12,103 bases of DNA from Bacteriovoracaceae bacterium UBA2394 (lineage in GTDB: Bacteria; Bdellovibrionota; UBA2394): assembly GCA_002343335.1 (NCBI GenBank), contig DDSI01000260.1, positions 183-12,285 on the forward strand, written 5' to 3'. Below are positions 5,782-12,103 of the stretch, one piece after another (within the stretch, counting starts at the first letter, position 1; every line of letters begins with the position of its first letter). A program made the translations under genes and the position numbers. Below the pieces are notes generated by a model, which saw only the letters and a list, made by a program, of their open reading frames with translations, was not told the DNA's origin and did not search any database.

Positions 5782-8277
5782 ATGGGCGCGCCAAAAGCTA
5801 CGGGGACGGCGGATCAAGGAGGGGAAGTTTCGGCTCCTTCTACCCCTCAAAATGCCACTCCAATGATGAAGCAATGGCGTGAGCTAAAGGCCTCAGCTCG
5901 TGGCGCACTTCTTTTTTTCCGCCTCGGCGACTTTTACGAACTTTTTGAGGAGGATGCCATTCAAGCGGCCCCTGTGATGGGCGTGCAACTTACTTCTAGA
6001 AACAAATCCTCGGCTGACGCGGTGGCGCTCTGCGGCGTACCTGTGGCTCATCTCGAAAATTATTTAAACAAATTGCTCGATAAAGGCTTTATGGTTGCGC
6101 TCGCCGAGCAGACCGAGGATCCCGCTGCAACTAAGACGCTCGTTCGACGAGAGATCGTGCAATGGTTTTCGCCGGGTATGCGCCTGATGGCTCAAGAAGA
6201 TCGTCCGCATTATGTGGGCTTTTGTGCGGGTCGAGCGGAGGGCGAATGGGTGGTAGCGGCCGCCGACGTGAGCACAGGGCATTTGATTTTGGAGCAAGGG
6301 CTCGGTCTCGAAGAACTTGCCGATTTGGTGGCTCGATTGCCCATCGAGGATTTACGATTTCCCGCCGCTTTTTATGTGGGAGAAAAACTTCCCGTCGCGG
6401 TGAAAAGGCAAAGCATTGAATTTCTGGTTTCAGAAAGCGAAGCGCGACCTCTCATTCATCAGGCGTTTTCGATTCTATCGGACGAGGACAGTCCCGCGCG
6501 ACTGAAAGCTCAGAAGCAAGCGCTTGGAAGTTTGTTGAACGCGCTCAAGAGCGCACATCCGAGGGAGCGACTCACCTTTGCACTACCTCATCAGACGCCA
6601 CACGCCGTTTGGATGCCCGCGGCCACGCGCCGAAACTTGCATTTGTTTGAACCAGACGGAAAGTCGCTCTTTGATCTCCTCGATCGCACGGCGACGAGTA
6701 TGGGCCGACGATGGTTGAAGACGTGGCTCTCTACGCCACTGCAAAATCTAGATGAGCTGCAAATGAGGCAACAACTAGTCTCGCATTTTAAAACCCATTC
6801 TACGCTTCGAAGAAATCTCCGTTCCAATTTTGCGCAGATGATCGATCTGCATCGCTGGTTTCGACGACGGTCGTCACCTCCCCTTTTGATGCAACTTTTG
6901 CAAACGCTGCAGGCCGGCGATCGCGCAGCTTCCGAGTTGAAACTGCACGAAGGGCCTGCGCTCAATGCGAGGTTTATTCGCTTTATGCAAATGCTCACGC
7001 CACTTATGCAAAGCCTTCGGTCCACCCTTCAAGAAAGTGTCGATGCGGAATGGGGCTGGATTCGACCCGGCGTGAATAAAGAACTCGATGAACTTCGCAC
7101 TCTCAAACAAAATTCTCACAGCACACTTTCTGAATTAGAAAATCGCCTGCGGGAAGAGACAGGAATCGGAAGCCTAAAAATAAAATTTCATCAAGTTTTT
7201 GGCTACGTGATGGAAGTCACAGCCACGCACAAGGAAAGAGTTCCCAGCACCTTCCGTCGCATTCAAACACTTGCCAATGCCGAGCGTTTTAAAACTGAAG
7301 AGCTCGAGCGCTTGGAGGAAAAAATCCTTAGCGTGGATGCGCGCTTGAAAGAAGCTGAGTCTTCCGAACTTAGAAAGCTTTATGATACCGCGGAAGCGAA
7401 CCGCAGCGATCTACTCAATTGGGCTGAATGTCTCTCGCAGCTGGATGCAGCGCAATCCCTCGCCGAAGTTTCCCATCAACTGGGTTGGACGACACCGATT
7501 ACTCTTCCAGATTCACACGCGCCCTCGCTGCACATTCGCGAGGCGGTGCATCCCCTCGTACAAGGCTCCTTTGTGCCACTGAGCTTGGACATGCGCGCGG
7601 ATCGAAATCAGATTTTGCTTTTGACCGGACCTAACATGGCGGGAAAATCTACGCTCCTTCGCTTAGCTGCAACCACCGCCCTTCTGCATCAGATTGGAAG
7701 CGATGTACCGGCTCGTCAGGCCACGCTCTCGCTCTTTGATCGCATCGCCTGCCGCATGGGCGCACAAGATCATTTGACGGAAGGACAATCCACATTTTTT
7801 GTAGAGATGCGCGAGGTCGCCACGATGCTGGAGGGCGCGACGCCGAAAAGTTTTCTTATCTTCGATGAAATCGGTAGAGGGACGTCAACCTATGACGGAA
7901 TGAGTTTGGCATGGGCGATCACAGAAGACGTACAACGCATGCGCCCGATCAGCTTGATTGCGACGCACTATTTAGAACTGGCGGAATTAGAGAAATCGCT
8001 TCCACGTATCGAAAGTTATCACTTGGGTGTGCAGGAGCAGGGCGGTCACCTGGTTTTCACTCGCAAACTCATGAAGGGTCCGGCTTCTCGCAGCTACGGA
8101 ATTCAAGTCGCAAGACTTGCACAAGTGAATCGAACTATTTTGAAGCGAGCGCAGGAAAAGTTGGAAGAATTTGAAAGAAAGCGTCCGCTTGCAAGCGCTT
8201 CTCTTCCCCTCTTTGCAATGAAGCGAAATCCCCTGCAGTCGCTAGAGAGCATGGACGACCCGGCGAGGCCCGTATGA
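5782..8277 (+). CDS. mutS: DNA mismatch repair protein MutS
   Basis: MutS recognises mismatches and small loops and recruits MutL in an ATP-dependent way. The 831-residue protein is complete. After a Gly/Ala/Pro-rich, probably disordered N-terminus (1-27), the mismatch-binding domain has the wedge motif GDFYELF with Phe51 and Glu53. Connector, core and clamp domains follow. The ABC-type ATPase has Walker A TGPNMAGKS (615-623), signature STFFVEM (670-676), Walker B FLIFDE (691-696), GRGTSTYDG and the switch histidine in ATHY (729). The helix-turn-helix dimerisation part (about 769-800) is present. SLPLF at 807-811 resembles the sliding-clamp binding motif known from bacterial MutS C-termini. 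The ATG at 5782 is chosen because upstream in-frame codons encode purC antisense sequence; its Shine-Dalgarno is weak. The stop overlaps the next gene by ATGA. Confidence 0.97.
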   Translation: MGAPKATGTADQGGEVSAPSTPQNATPMMKQWRELKASARGALLFFRLGDFYELFEEDAIQAAPVMGVQLTSRNKSSADAVALCGVPVAHLENYLNKLLDKGFMVALAEQTEDPAATKTLVRREIVQWFSPGMRLMAQEDRPHYVGFCAGRAEGEWVVAAADVSTGHLILEQGLGLEELADLVARLPIEDLRFPAAFYVGEKLPVAVKRQSIEFLVSESEARPLIHQAFSILSDEDSPARLKAQKQALGSLLNALKSAHPRERLTFALPHQTPHAVWMPAATRRNLHLFEPDGKSLFDLLDRTATSMGRRWLKTWLSTPLQNLDELQMRQQLVSHFKTHSTLRRNLRSNFAQMIDLHRWFRRRSSPPLLMQLLQTLQAGDRAASELKLHEGPALNARFIRFMQMLTPLMQSLRSTLQESVDAEWGWIRPGVNKELDELRTLKQNSHSTLSELENRLREETGIGSLKIKFHQVFGYVMEVTATHKERVPSTFRRIQTLANAERFKTEELERLEEKILSVDARLKEAESSELRKLYDTAEANRSDLLNWAECLSQLDAAQSLAEVSHQLGWTTPITLPDSHAPSLHIREAVHPLVQGSFVPLSLDMRADRNQILLLTGPNMAGKSTLLRLAATTALLHQIGSDVPARQATLSLFDRIACRMGAQDHLTEGQSTFFVEMREVATMLEGATPKSFLIFDEIGRGTSTYDGMSLAWAITEDVQRMRPISLIATHYLELAELEKSLPRIESYHLGVQEQGGHLVFTRKLMKGPASRSYGIQVARLAQVNRTILKRAQEKLEEFERKRPLASASLPLFAMKRNPLQSLESMDDPARPV

Positions 8278-8693
8278 TCTCCCCGCTTGGCATAGGGCGC
8301 ACCTATGACCTGGACTCTCTTTTCCAGCGCTTGAATCGGCTTTATTTTGATCACAGTCTGCAAGTCACTGTGCGCTGGTCTCTGCGCGCTGTTCGGAAAG
8401 CGAAACGCAGAATTTTACTGGGCACGTATCACCATTCAACGAAAACCATCACGCTCTCAAAGCGTCTGGACCAACCGCGAGTTCCCCTCTTTTTTGTGGA
8501 ACATATTTTATTTCATGAGATGCTTCATGCGGCATTTCCTGAAGAGCGACATCCCATGCATACTGAAAAATTTAGACGCTATGAAAAGATGCACCCGGAT
8601 TACGCACGAGCCCACCTCTGGGAAAAGGAGAATATCGACGTTCTCTTTAAACCCCCACAGCTAGACCTGCATTTTGGCCCCCAGGCCGGTTGA
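8274..8693 (+). CDS. SprT-like zinc metalloprotease domain protein
   Basis: The 139-residue protein has the zincin motif HEMLH (81-85) within FVEHILFHEMLHAAFPE. A later His96 in PMHTEKFRRYE is the expected third zinc ligand. The N-terminal part (DLDSLFQRLNRLYFDHSL) and the pattern LGTYHHSTKTITLSKRL before the catalytic helix fit the SprT/Spartan-like domain. The C-terminal zinc ribbon of longer SprT proteins is absent, so only the minimal protease domain is present. Family members include eukaryotic Spartan, which cleaves DNA-protein crosslinks; the role of bacterial members is poorly known. The ATG overlaps the mutS stop by 4 nt, with AGG 5 nt upstream. Translation is therefore likely coupled to mutS, which makes a DNA-repair role a reasonable but unproven inference. 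There is no signal peptide. Confidence 0.82.
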   Translation: MISPLGIGRTYDLDSLFQRLNRLYFDHSLQVTVRWSLRAVRKAKRRILLGTYHHSTKTITLSKRLDQPRVPLFFVEHILFHEMLHAAFPEERHPMHTEKFRRYEKMHPDYARAHLWEKENIDVLFKPPQLDLHFGPQAG

Positions 8694-8727
8694 ATTTGGG
8701 CATGGAACTTGCTTTGAATAAGAACGC

Positions 8728-9864
8728 GTGAGCTGGCTAAACCCATTGAAATTGTTAAGGCGAATTGTCGTTGGAGGACTGATAGTCGGCTTACCGCTGA
8801 ACGCGCACGCCAATCCCCTTGAATGGATTAAATCGATAGCCCGTGCCTGTGTCGTGCAGAAGCAAGGCCCCGCCCCCTTTGACCCAATTGAGGCTCAAGA
8901 GAATTACGATTTTGTTGAATTTTTAGGCTACTTGAATCACGTCGCTTATCGCGAAACCGAAACCGGACAAATGCTCAATGCCCAAGTTTCAAAATGGGAA
9001 AAACAAATGGGCGACAGGCAAACCAATAAACTTCTTCGAAACCTCTGGAAGAATTTACAAGAGACGGGCCTTGGTCATATTCGCGACTCTATACAGATGG
9101 CAAAATTATTTAGAAATTCGGCCTTCTTAATCCATCACGTGGCGAGAGATCTCGATACACTCAAGTTGCCTCTTGAGGAATATGAGCGCCGCCTTCGATT
9201 TGTCTTGGAGATGAAAAGCTCTGAGAACATGAATGCTTCTGCAAAACAATTTGAAGCTGCCCAACGTCAGATTTTGGACCGATTCCCGGACCTCGCTGAA
9301 ATGGCCGATGCGCTGAGAGCTTCGGGCGACCTGATGAGTCAGGACGAGTATGCCTACTTCAGGCAAGTCGATTTGAAGGAGCGGGAGTTAGAGAACGAGC
9401 GAAACGAAGCAAAGAAAAAGCGCCAAGAGGATCGCCTTGAAACTGAGCGACAAAAATTGCAAAGAAAGCGAGAACAGAGAGAGCGAGAAATTGCTAAGAT
9501 TCGCTCGCAGTACGGCCAAGAGGCCATCACTCGCCTGGGGACAATGCTCAAATCCTATTTGGAATTCGTAGCGGGTGACAATGCAGTAGATTATGAGCGA
9601 TCGCTATTGAATCCCGAAAATCTGGCCTTTGGATTTTTCGATACCGATGAAGTGCAACTTCAGCTGGATTACTTGAGAAGCTTAGAGACTAAGTATCCCG
9701 ATAATGAAGATAAACGACGCAAAATTTTTCAAGCTTATCTCTATCAGGCATTCGAGCCCGGCACGTTTAAGAGACCCGATGGCGCCCTACTCCTTGGACC
9801 CACTCAAAACGGAGGCTTAGTCCAAGCGGGACACGCGCTCCTAATTCCGAAGGTCGTTCAATAA
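8728..9864 (+). CDS. secreted charged coiled-coil protein of unknown function
   Basis: I do not recognise the family. The 378-residue protein begins at a GTG, 34 nt after the sprT-like gene, with no clear Shine-Dalgarno. The start is supported by a good Sec signal peptide: basic KLLRR (8-12), hydrophobic VVGGLIVGLPL, and cleavage after AHA at about residue 28. Residues 29-200 are predicted mostly helical. Residues 215-258 are extremely rich in Glu, Lys, Arg and Gln, like a long charged single helix or coiled coil. A short domain follows (YLEFVAGDNAVDYERSLLN; FGFFDTDE) and then a C-terminal tail with DGALLLG (351-357) and an echo GHALLIP (368-374). The tail resembles that of the small secreted protein at 20-262. 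It is probably periplasmic or exported. It may be transcribed with mutS and sprT by read-through, but its product type is unrelated. Confidence 0.8.
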   Translation: MSWLNPLKLLRRIVVGGLIVGLPLNAHANPLEWIKSIARACVVQKQGPAPFDPIEAQENYDFVEFLGYLNHVAYRETETGQMLNAQVSKWEKQMGDRQTNKLLRNLWKNLQETGLGHIRDSIQMAKLFRNSAFLIHHVARDLDTLKLPLEEYERRLRFVLEMKSSENMNASAKQFEAAQRQILDRFPDLAEMADALRASGDLMSQDEYAYFRQVDLKERELENERNEAKKKRQEDRLETERQKLQRKREQREREIAKIRSQYGQEAITRLGTMLKSYLEFVAGDNAVDYERSLLNPENLAFGFFDTDEVQLQLDYLRSLETKYPDNEDKRRKIFQAYLYQAFEPGTFKRPDGALLLGPTQNGGLVQAGHALLIPKVVQ

Positions 9865-9872
9865 ATTTAAGG

Positions 9873-10928
9873 TTATTCATACAGCTGAAACTCTCGAAAG
9901 GACCCATCTTGGTCGAACGCAGAGGGTTCGCTCGCCTTCCAGTCTTTGGACTGCGGTGCCACTCGCTCTTCTTTGGAAGGTGCCTTTTCCTTTTTTCGCG
10001 TGATGGCAGGACGACTCGCTTCCATCGGGACATCCAAATTCTTTAAACGGCCGATTTGACCGGGACGCGCCTGAGGGCGCTGAGGAGATTCATCAATCGC
10101 AATCGACGTGTAAAAGCGATGAGCTTTCAGGGAGAGTGGCTCACCTTCTAGAGCACGAAATTTTACAGGTATGGTCATCCGGCGATTCCCGTCCAAAGGG
10201 CGATGCACTTCGAAATGCAAATGAGGTGCAGAGGATCTTCCCGTACTGCCCGAATAGCCAATCACTTGGCCAACGGCTACGTAACTTCCGTGCGTGAGCA
10301 TCGCTCCTAAATGATCGAGGTGATAGTACCCCGCAATGGTTCCATCCGAGTGACGAATACGAATGTAGTTTTCTTTCCCTGCCATCTCCTCACTCATCCC
10401 ACCTTCTCGACCATCCTGTCGCATGGCAATGAGCTGACCTTCGCGTGCGGCCACGACGGTCGTGCGCTCGGGCAATGCGAAATCGATGGAATGCTTCGCA
10501 TCGCCGTAATGGGAATATGTCCCGTTGGCAGCCTGAGAAACGATAAATTTTTGGCCGGGCTTAAACGGTAAGCTGTAGACATATTTGTCGTCATGCTTCG
10601 CTCGGGCGTCGCCCCATCGCCATGAGAAATTGTAGTTGTAATCCGGCTCGCCTCGCGGCCGGGCTTGCCAGATTTCAAACAGTTTGTGCTTTCCTTTGCG
10701 GCGCACCGTTGCGGTGTAAGGAAGGTTTACACTCGCGCGCATGTTACGAAATCGAGAGAAATCCACGGTGATCGTCACTTCGACGGGACTTTCGAACTCC
10801 ACATAGAATTCGACTTTGTGCTTTACGCGCTTTCTCGAGATGCAAAAGACTTTGGGAGCGCATTCGCGCTGTTCCAAGGTCTTTGCCGGCAAAAGCGTCG
10901 CGGCCATGAACGCTAGAGTTAACATCAT
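9873..10928 (-). CDS. M23 family (LytM-like) peptidoglycan metallopeptidase, exported
   Basis: M23 peptidases cut peptide crosslinks in the cell wall, or act as inactive activators. The 351-residue protein has a short hydrophobic N-terminus (MMLTLAFMAATLLPA), which is probably a signal peptide though it lacks basic residues. A beta-rich domain with CAPKVFC (23-29) follows, then the M23 core at about 135-245. The core shows HSIDFALP (146-153) with VVAAREG, HLDHLG (203-208), VGQVIGYSGSTG (219-230) and the HLH motif in APHLHFEV (236-238). The His-Asp pair is HxxD rather than the usual HxxxD; His140 in YSHYGD may act instead. The C-terminal 80 residues are Lys/Pro/Ser-rich and probably disordered. 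The ATG at 10928 has GGAG about 8 nt upstream. The gene converges on the plus-strand coiled-coil gene, 8 bp away. Family assignment is confident, catalytic activity less so. Confidence 0.87.
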   Translation of the reverse strand: MMLTLAFMAATLLPAKTLEQRECAPKVFCISRKRVKHKVEFYVEFESPVEVTITVDFSRFRNMRASVNLPYTATVRRKGKHKLFEIWQARPRGEPDYNYNFSWRWGDARAKHDDKYVYSLPFKPGQKFIVSQAANGTYSHYGDAKHSIDFALPERTTVVAAREGQLIAMRQDGREGGMSEEMAGKENYIRIRHSDGTIAGYYHLDHLGAMLTHGSYVAVGQVIGYSGSTGRSSAPHLHFEVHRPLDGNRRMTIPVKFRALEGEPLSLKAHRFYTSIAIDESPQRPQARPGQIGRLKNLDVPMEASRPAITRKKEKAPSKEERVAPQSKDWKASEPSAFDQDGSFREFQLYE

Positions 10929-10933
10929 CCCCT

Positions 10934-10954
10934 CATCTCCATTATATAGAGATG
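10934..10954 (-). promoter_or_regulatory. hairpin with TATAAT covering the M23 gene ribosome binding site
   Basis: TCATCTC and GAGATGA form a perfect 7-bp inverted repeat around a 9-base centre. Minus-strand positions 10946-10941 within it read TATAAT. The right arm on the minus strand, together with the preceding G, contains GGAG, the likely Shine-Dalgarno of the M23 gene. If transcribed from upstream, the stem would bury that site. If the TATAAT acts as a -10, the transcript would begin after the left arm and the hairpin would not form. No good -35 is seen at 10964-10969 (ACGCAG). Confidence 0.4.
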
Positions 10955-10955
10955 A

Positions 10956-10980
10956 CGCCGGCCCTGCGTAGGGGGCGGCG
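10956..10980 (-). terminator. GC-rich hairpin between the 194-residue gene and the M23 gene
   Basis: CGCCG (10980-10976, minus) pairs with CGGCG (10960-10956), and an inner CCC/GGG pair surrounds a loop reading about TACGCA; a small internal bulge separates the two parts. The structure should be stable, but no T run follows on the minus strand. It could therefore be a Rho-assisted terminator, an mRNA-stabilising structure or an attenuator element rather than a classical terminator. It lies directly beside the hairpin at 10934-10954. Confidence 0.4.
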
Positions 10981-11002
10981 CAGCGCCTGGTTTAAAGGCA
11001 TT

Positions 11003-11587
11003 TCAAAAGGAGCTGAGCGGTTGGAAAGTCGTTTTATGATCGTTGATACCCGTCCAATTGAGCGTGACCTGAGCGCTCTCCGTAAACTCAGTCCCTCCCC
11101 TACGTATCCGCCGAATCAGCTCTGGAAGATAGGAGGCATCACTTCGCGAAATCTCCACAAATGAAGGGTTGCGATCCGTCACAAAAATGTTTTTGAAGAC
11201 CTCAGGTGTAGCAGACCTTTCGAACTCTACGACCCCGGCAAATACAAATTCCAGATTCCCCACCGCGAGTTTCGTCAAGGTCTCATGAGCCCTCATGTGG
11301 GAGCGACTTGACCAACCACTCCAAAAAATAAAATGCAGCTCCCCGTGCCACTTATACGCAATGAAGCGTGCAGGAACGAGGGACTGCCGAGGCGAAGCGG
11401 TCCGTACGAATTCTCCAATGTCGTAGTACATCTGCAAGCTCTCTTCCAAATCCGCCACGAAATCCCAGTGGTTGAGCTCGTAGAGAGAATCCTTGCACGT
11501 CTCTTCGGCGAACGAGCGGGATGTTGGAAGACAGATGACGGAAATGAGAAAAATAAAAAAAATCTTGTGCACGTTCTTAAGGACCAA
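11003..11587 (-). CDS. secreted protein of unknown function, 194 residues
   Basis: I do not recognise the family. A clear Sec signal peptide is present: VLKNVHK, then IFFIFLISVICLP, with cleavage after SFA at about residue 27. The mature protein starts EETCKDSLYEL and shows an aromatic patch, FIAYKWHGELHFIFWSGW, followed by MRAHETLTKLAVGNLEFVFAGVVEFE. It looks like a mixed alpha/beta domain. A single Cys follows the signal peptide, but not in a lipobox. The start is uncertain. A TTG at 11587 overlaps the upstream transglutaminase-like gene by 11 nt, while a GTG at 11572 lies 4 nt after its stop; both keep the signal peptide. The tight link suggests one transcript with the transglutaminase-like gene and perhaps a shared extracytoplasmic role. 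Confidence 0.75.
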   Translation of the reverse strand: MVLKNVHKIFFIFLISVICLPTSRSFAEETCKDSLYELNHWDFVADLEESLQMYYDIGEFVRTASPRQSLVPARFIAYKWHGELHFIFWSGWSSRSHMRAHETLTKLAVGNLEFVFAGVVEFERSATPEVFKNIFVTDRNPSFVEISRSDASYLPELIRRIRRGGTEFTESAQVTLNWTGINDHKTTFQPLSSF

Positions 11588-12103
11588 AAATGGATTGTCC
11601 CATCCTTGCTACCGCTGGGCCGCAAGCTTGGGCAGGTACAATCTGAGTATGGGTTATCGGTCGAATGGCCAATTGGTACTCGGGTTCCTGCATAACCTTT
11701 TTCAGCTCCGCAACGAGATTCGTCATGGCGGGTTTTTGGGACTCTTGAGCCATGGTTCGATTGAGCTTCATTCGGTCTTGATCCGAAATGCGTTGGTTCA
11801 ACTCTTTTAAGGCATCCGACATTCCTGCGCTTAAAAACGCGGTTGTCACTTTAGGCCCCATTTTTAAGATGGTTCCCACGGTCTCCGCCTGCAATTTCCA
11901 ATCCTCCAGTGCCTCCTCAGGTTGATAAACGCTCGCAAAATAATCGATGGTGTAAGTGTCCTCGAGTTTAGCGAAATACCCATCTACCTTAACGAGTCTT
12001 CCCTCTACATTCACCAGGTTGAAAGAATGGCTGCGAGTGGCGGCAATATAGTTATCGATTCCAATTTCGTTCAGTAAGACGTGCGTCACAGCGGCGACGT
12101 CCC
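11577..12103 (-). CDS. transglutaminase-like domain protein, C-terminal part, cut by the window edge
   Basis: The reading frame stays open to the right edge, so the gene begins outside the window; the GTG at 12089 is probably internal. Read from the edge, the protein shows DxAxxxxxLLxxxGI (GDVAAVTHVLLNEIGI). About 20 residues later comes HSFNLVNVEGRLVKVD (codons 12029 to 11982), in which His and Asp match two of the catalytic triad residues of the bacterial transglutaminase-like fold. By that pattern the nucleophilic Cys would be the codon just before the first visible Gly, immediately outside the window. The last 130 residues are helical and charged without recognised motifs. Such domains may act as cysteine proteases, transferases or non-catalytic modules. 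The stop is within 11 nt of the start of the next secreted gene. The domain call rests on a motif pattern read by eye. Confidence 0.62.
   Translation of the reverse strand, partial: DVAAVTHVLLNEIGIDNYIAATRSHSFNLVNVEGRLVKVDGYFAKLEDTYTIDYFASVYQPEEALEDWKLQAETVGTILKMGPKVTTAFLSAGMSDALKELNQRISDQDRMKLNRTMAQESQKPAMTNLVAELKKVMQEPEYQLAIRPITHTQIVPAQACGPAVARMGQSIFGP

Noticed and set aside
5785..5792. GGCGCGCC palindrome at the mutS start
   Set aside because: An 8-bp GC palindrome (also a restriction site) can occur by chance in coding sequence, and nothing else suggests a protein binding site.
6591..7025. Minus-strand open frame of 144 codons inside mutS
   Set aside because: It is Cys/Arg/Ser-rich and antisense to conserved MutS coding sequence, which is typical of a shadow frame.
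11333..11695. Plus-strand open frame across the 194-residue gene and the transglutaminase-like gene
   Set aside because: It lies opposite two minus-strand frames, one with a signal peptide and one with a catalytic-type motif, and has no recognisable domain itself.

Overview
The window looks like chromosomal DNA of a Gram-negative, proteobacteria-like bacterium of roughly balanced GC content. Purine and repair genes sit beside several secreted proteins of unknown function. The style (signal-peptide proteins of unknown family, an M23 peptidase, tight gene packing) would fit a Bdellovibrionota or other former deltaproteobacterial lineage, but this is a low-confidence impression without database support. 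There are no rRNA or tRNA genes, no CRISPR array and no recognisable mobile element.

Region 1 (1-353): a short minus-strand gene for a secreted peptide of about 80 residues, followed upstream by a 91-bp gap with a promoter-like TATAAT. Region 2 (354-5703, minus strand): a compact purine operon, transcribed purC-purS-purQ-purL-purF. Every junction is a stop/start overlap or a 1-nt gap (TAG-C-GTG, ATGA, ATGA, TAATG), so translation is probably coupled. The genes supply PRPP amidotransferase (first step), the three-protein FGAM synthetase PurSQL, and SAICAR synthetase. The remaining pathway genes are not here.

Region 3 (5704-5781): a 78-bp divergent intergenic region with a candidate promoter for the pur operon, and a small inverted repeat just before mutS. 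Region 4 (5782-8693, plus strand): mutS, encoding a complete mismatch-recognition ATPase, overlapping by ATGA with a small SprT-like zinc metalloprotease gene. Region 5 (8728-9864, plus): a secreted, charged, coiled-coil protein of unknown function. Its C-terminal tail resembles the tail of the 80-residue protein at the left end of the window.

Region 6 (9873-12103, minus): three genes, in transcription order a transglutaminase-like protein cut by the window edge, a secreted 194-residue protein of unknown family, and an M23-type peptidase. The leader of the peptidase gene carries two tandem hairpins, one of which contains a TATAAT and covers the ribosome binding site. This secreted cluster converges tail-to-tail, with an 8-bp gap, on the coiled-coil gene. 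The purine and mutS parts are ordinary housekeeping. The unexplained material is the set of secreted proteins at both ends.
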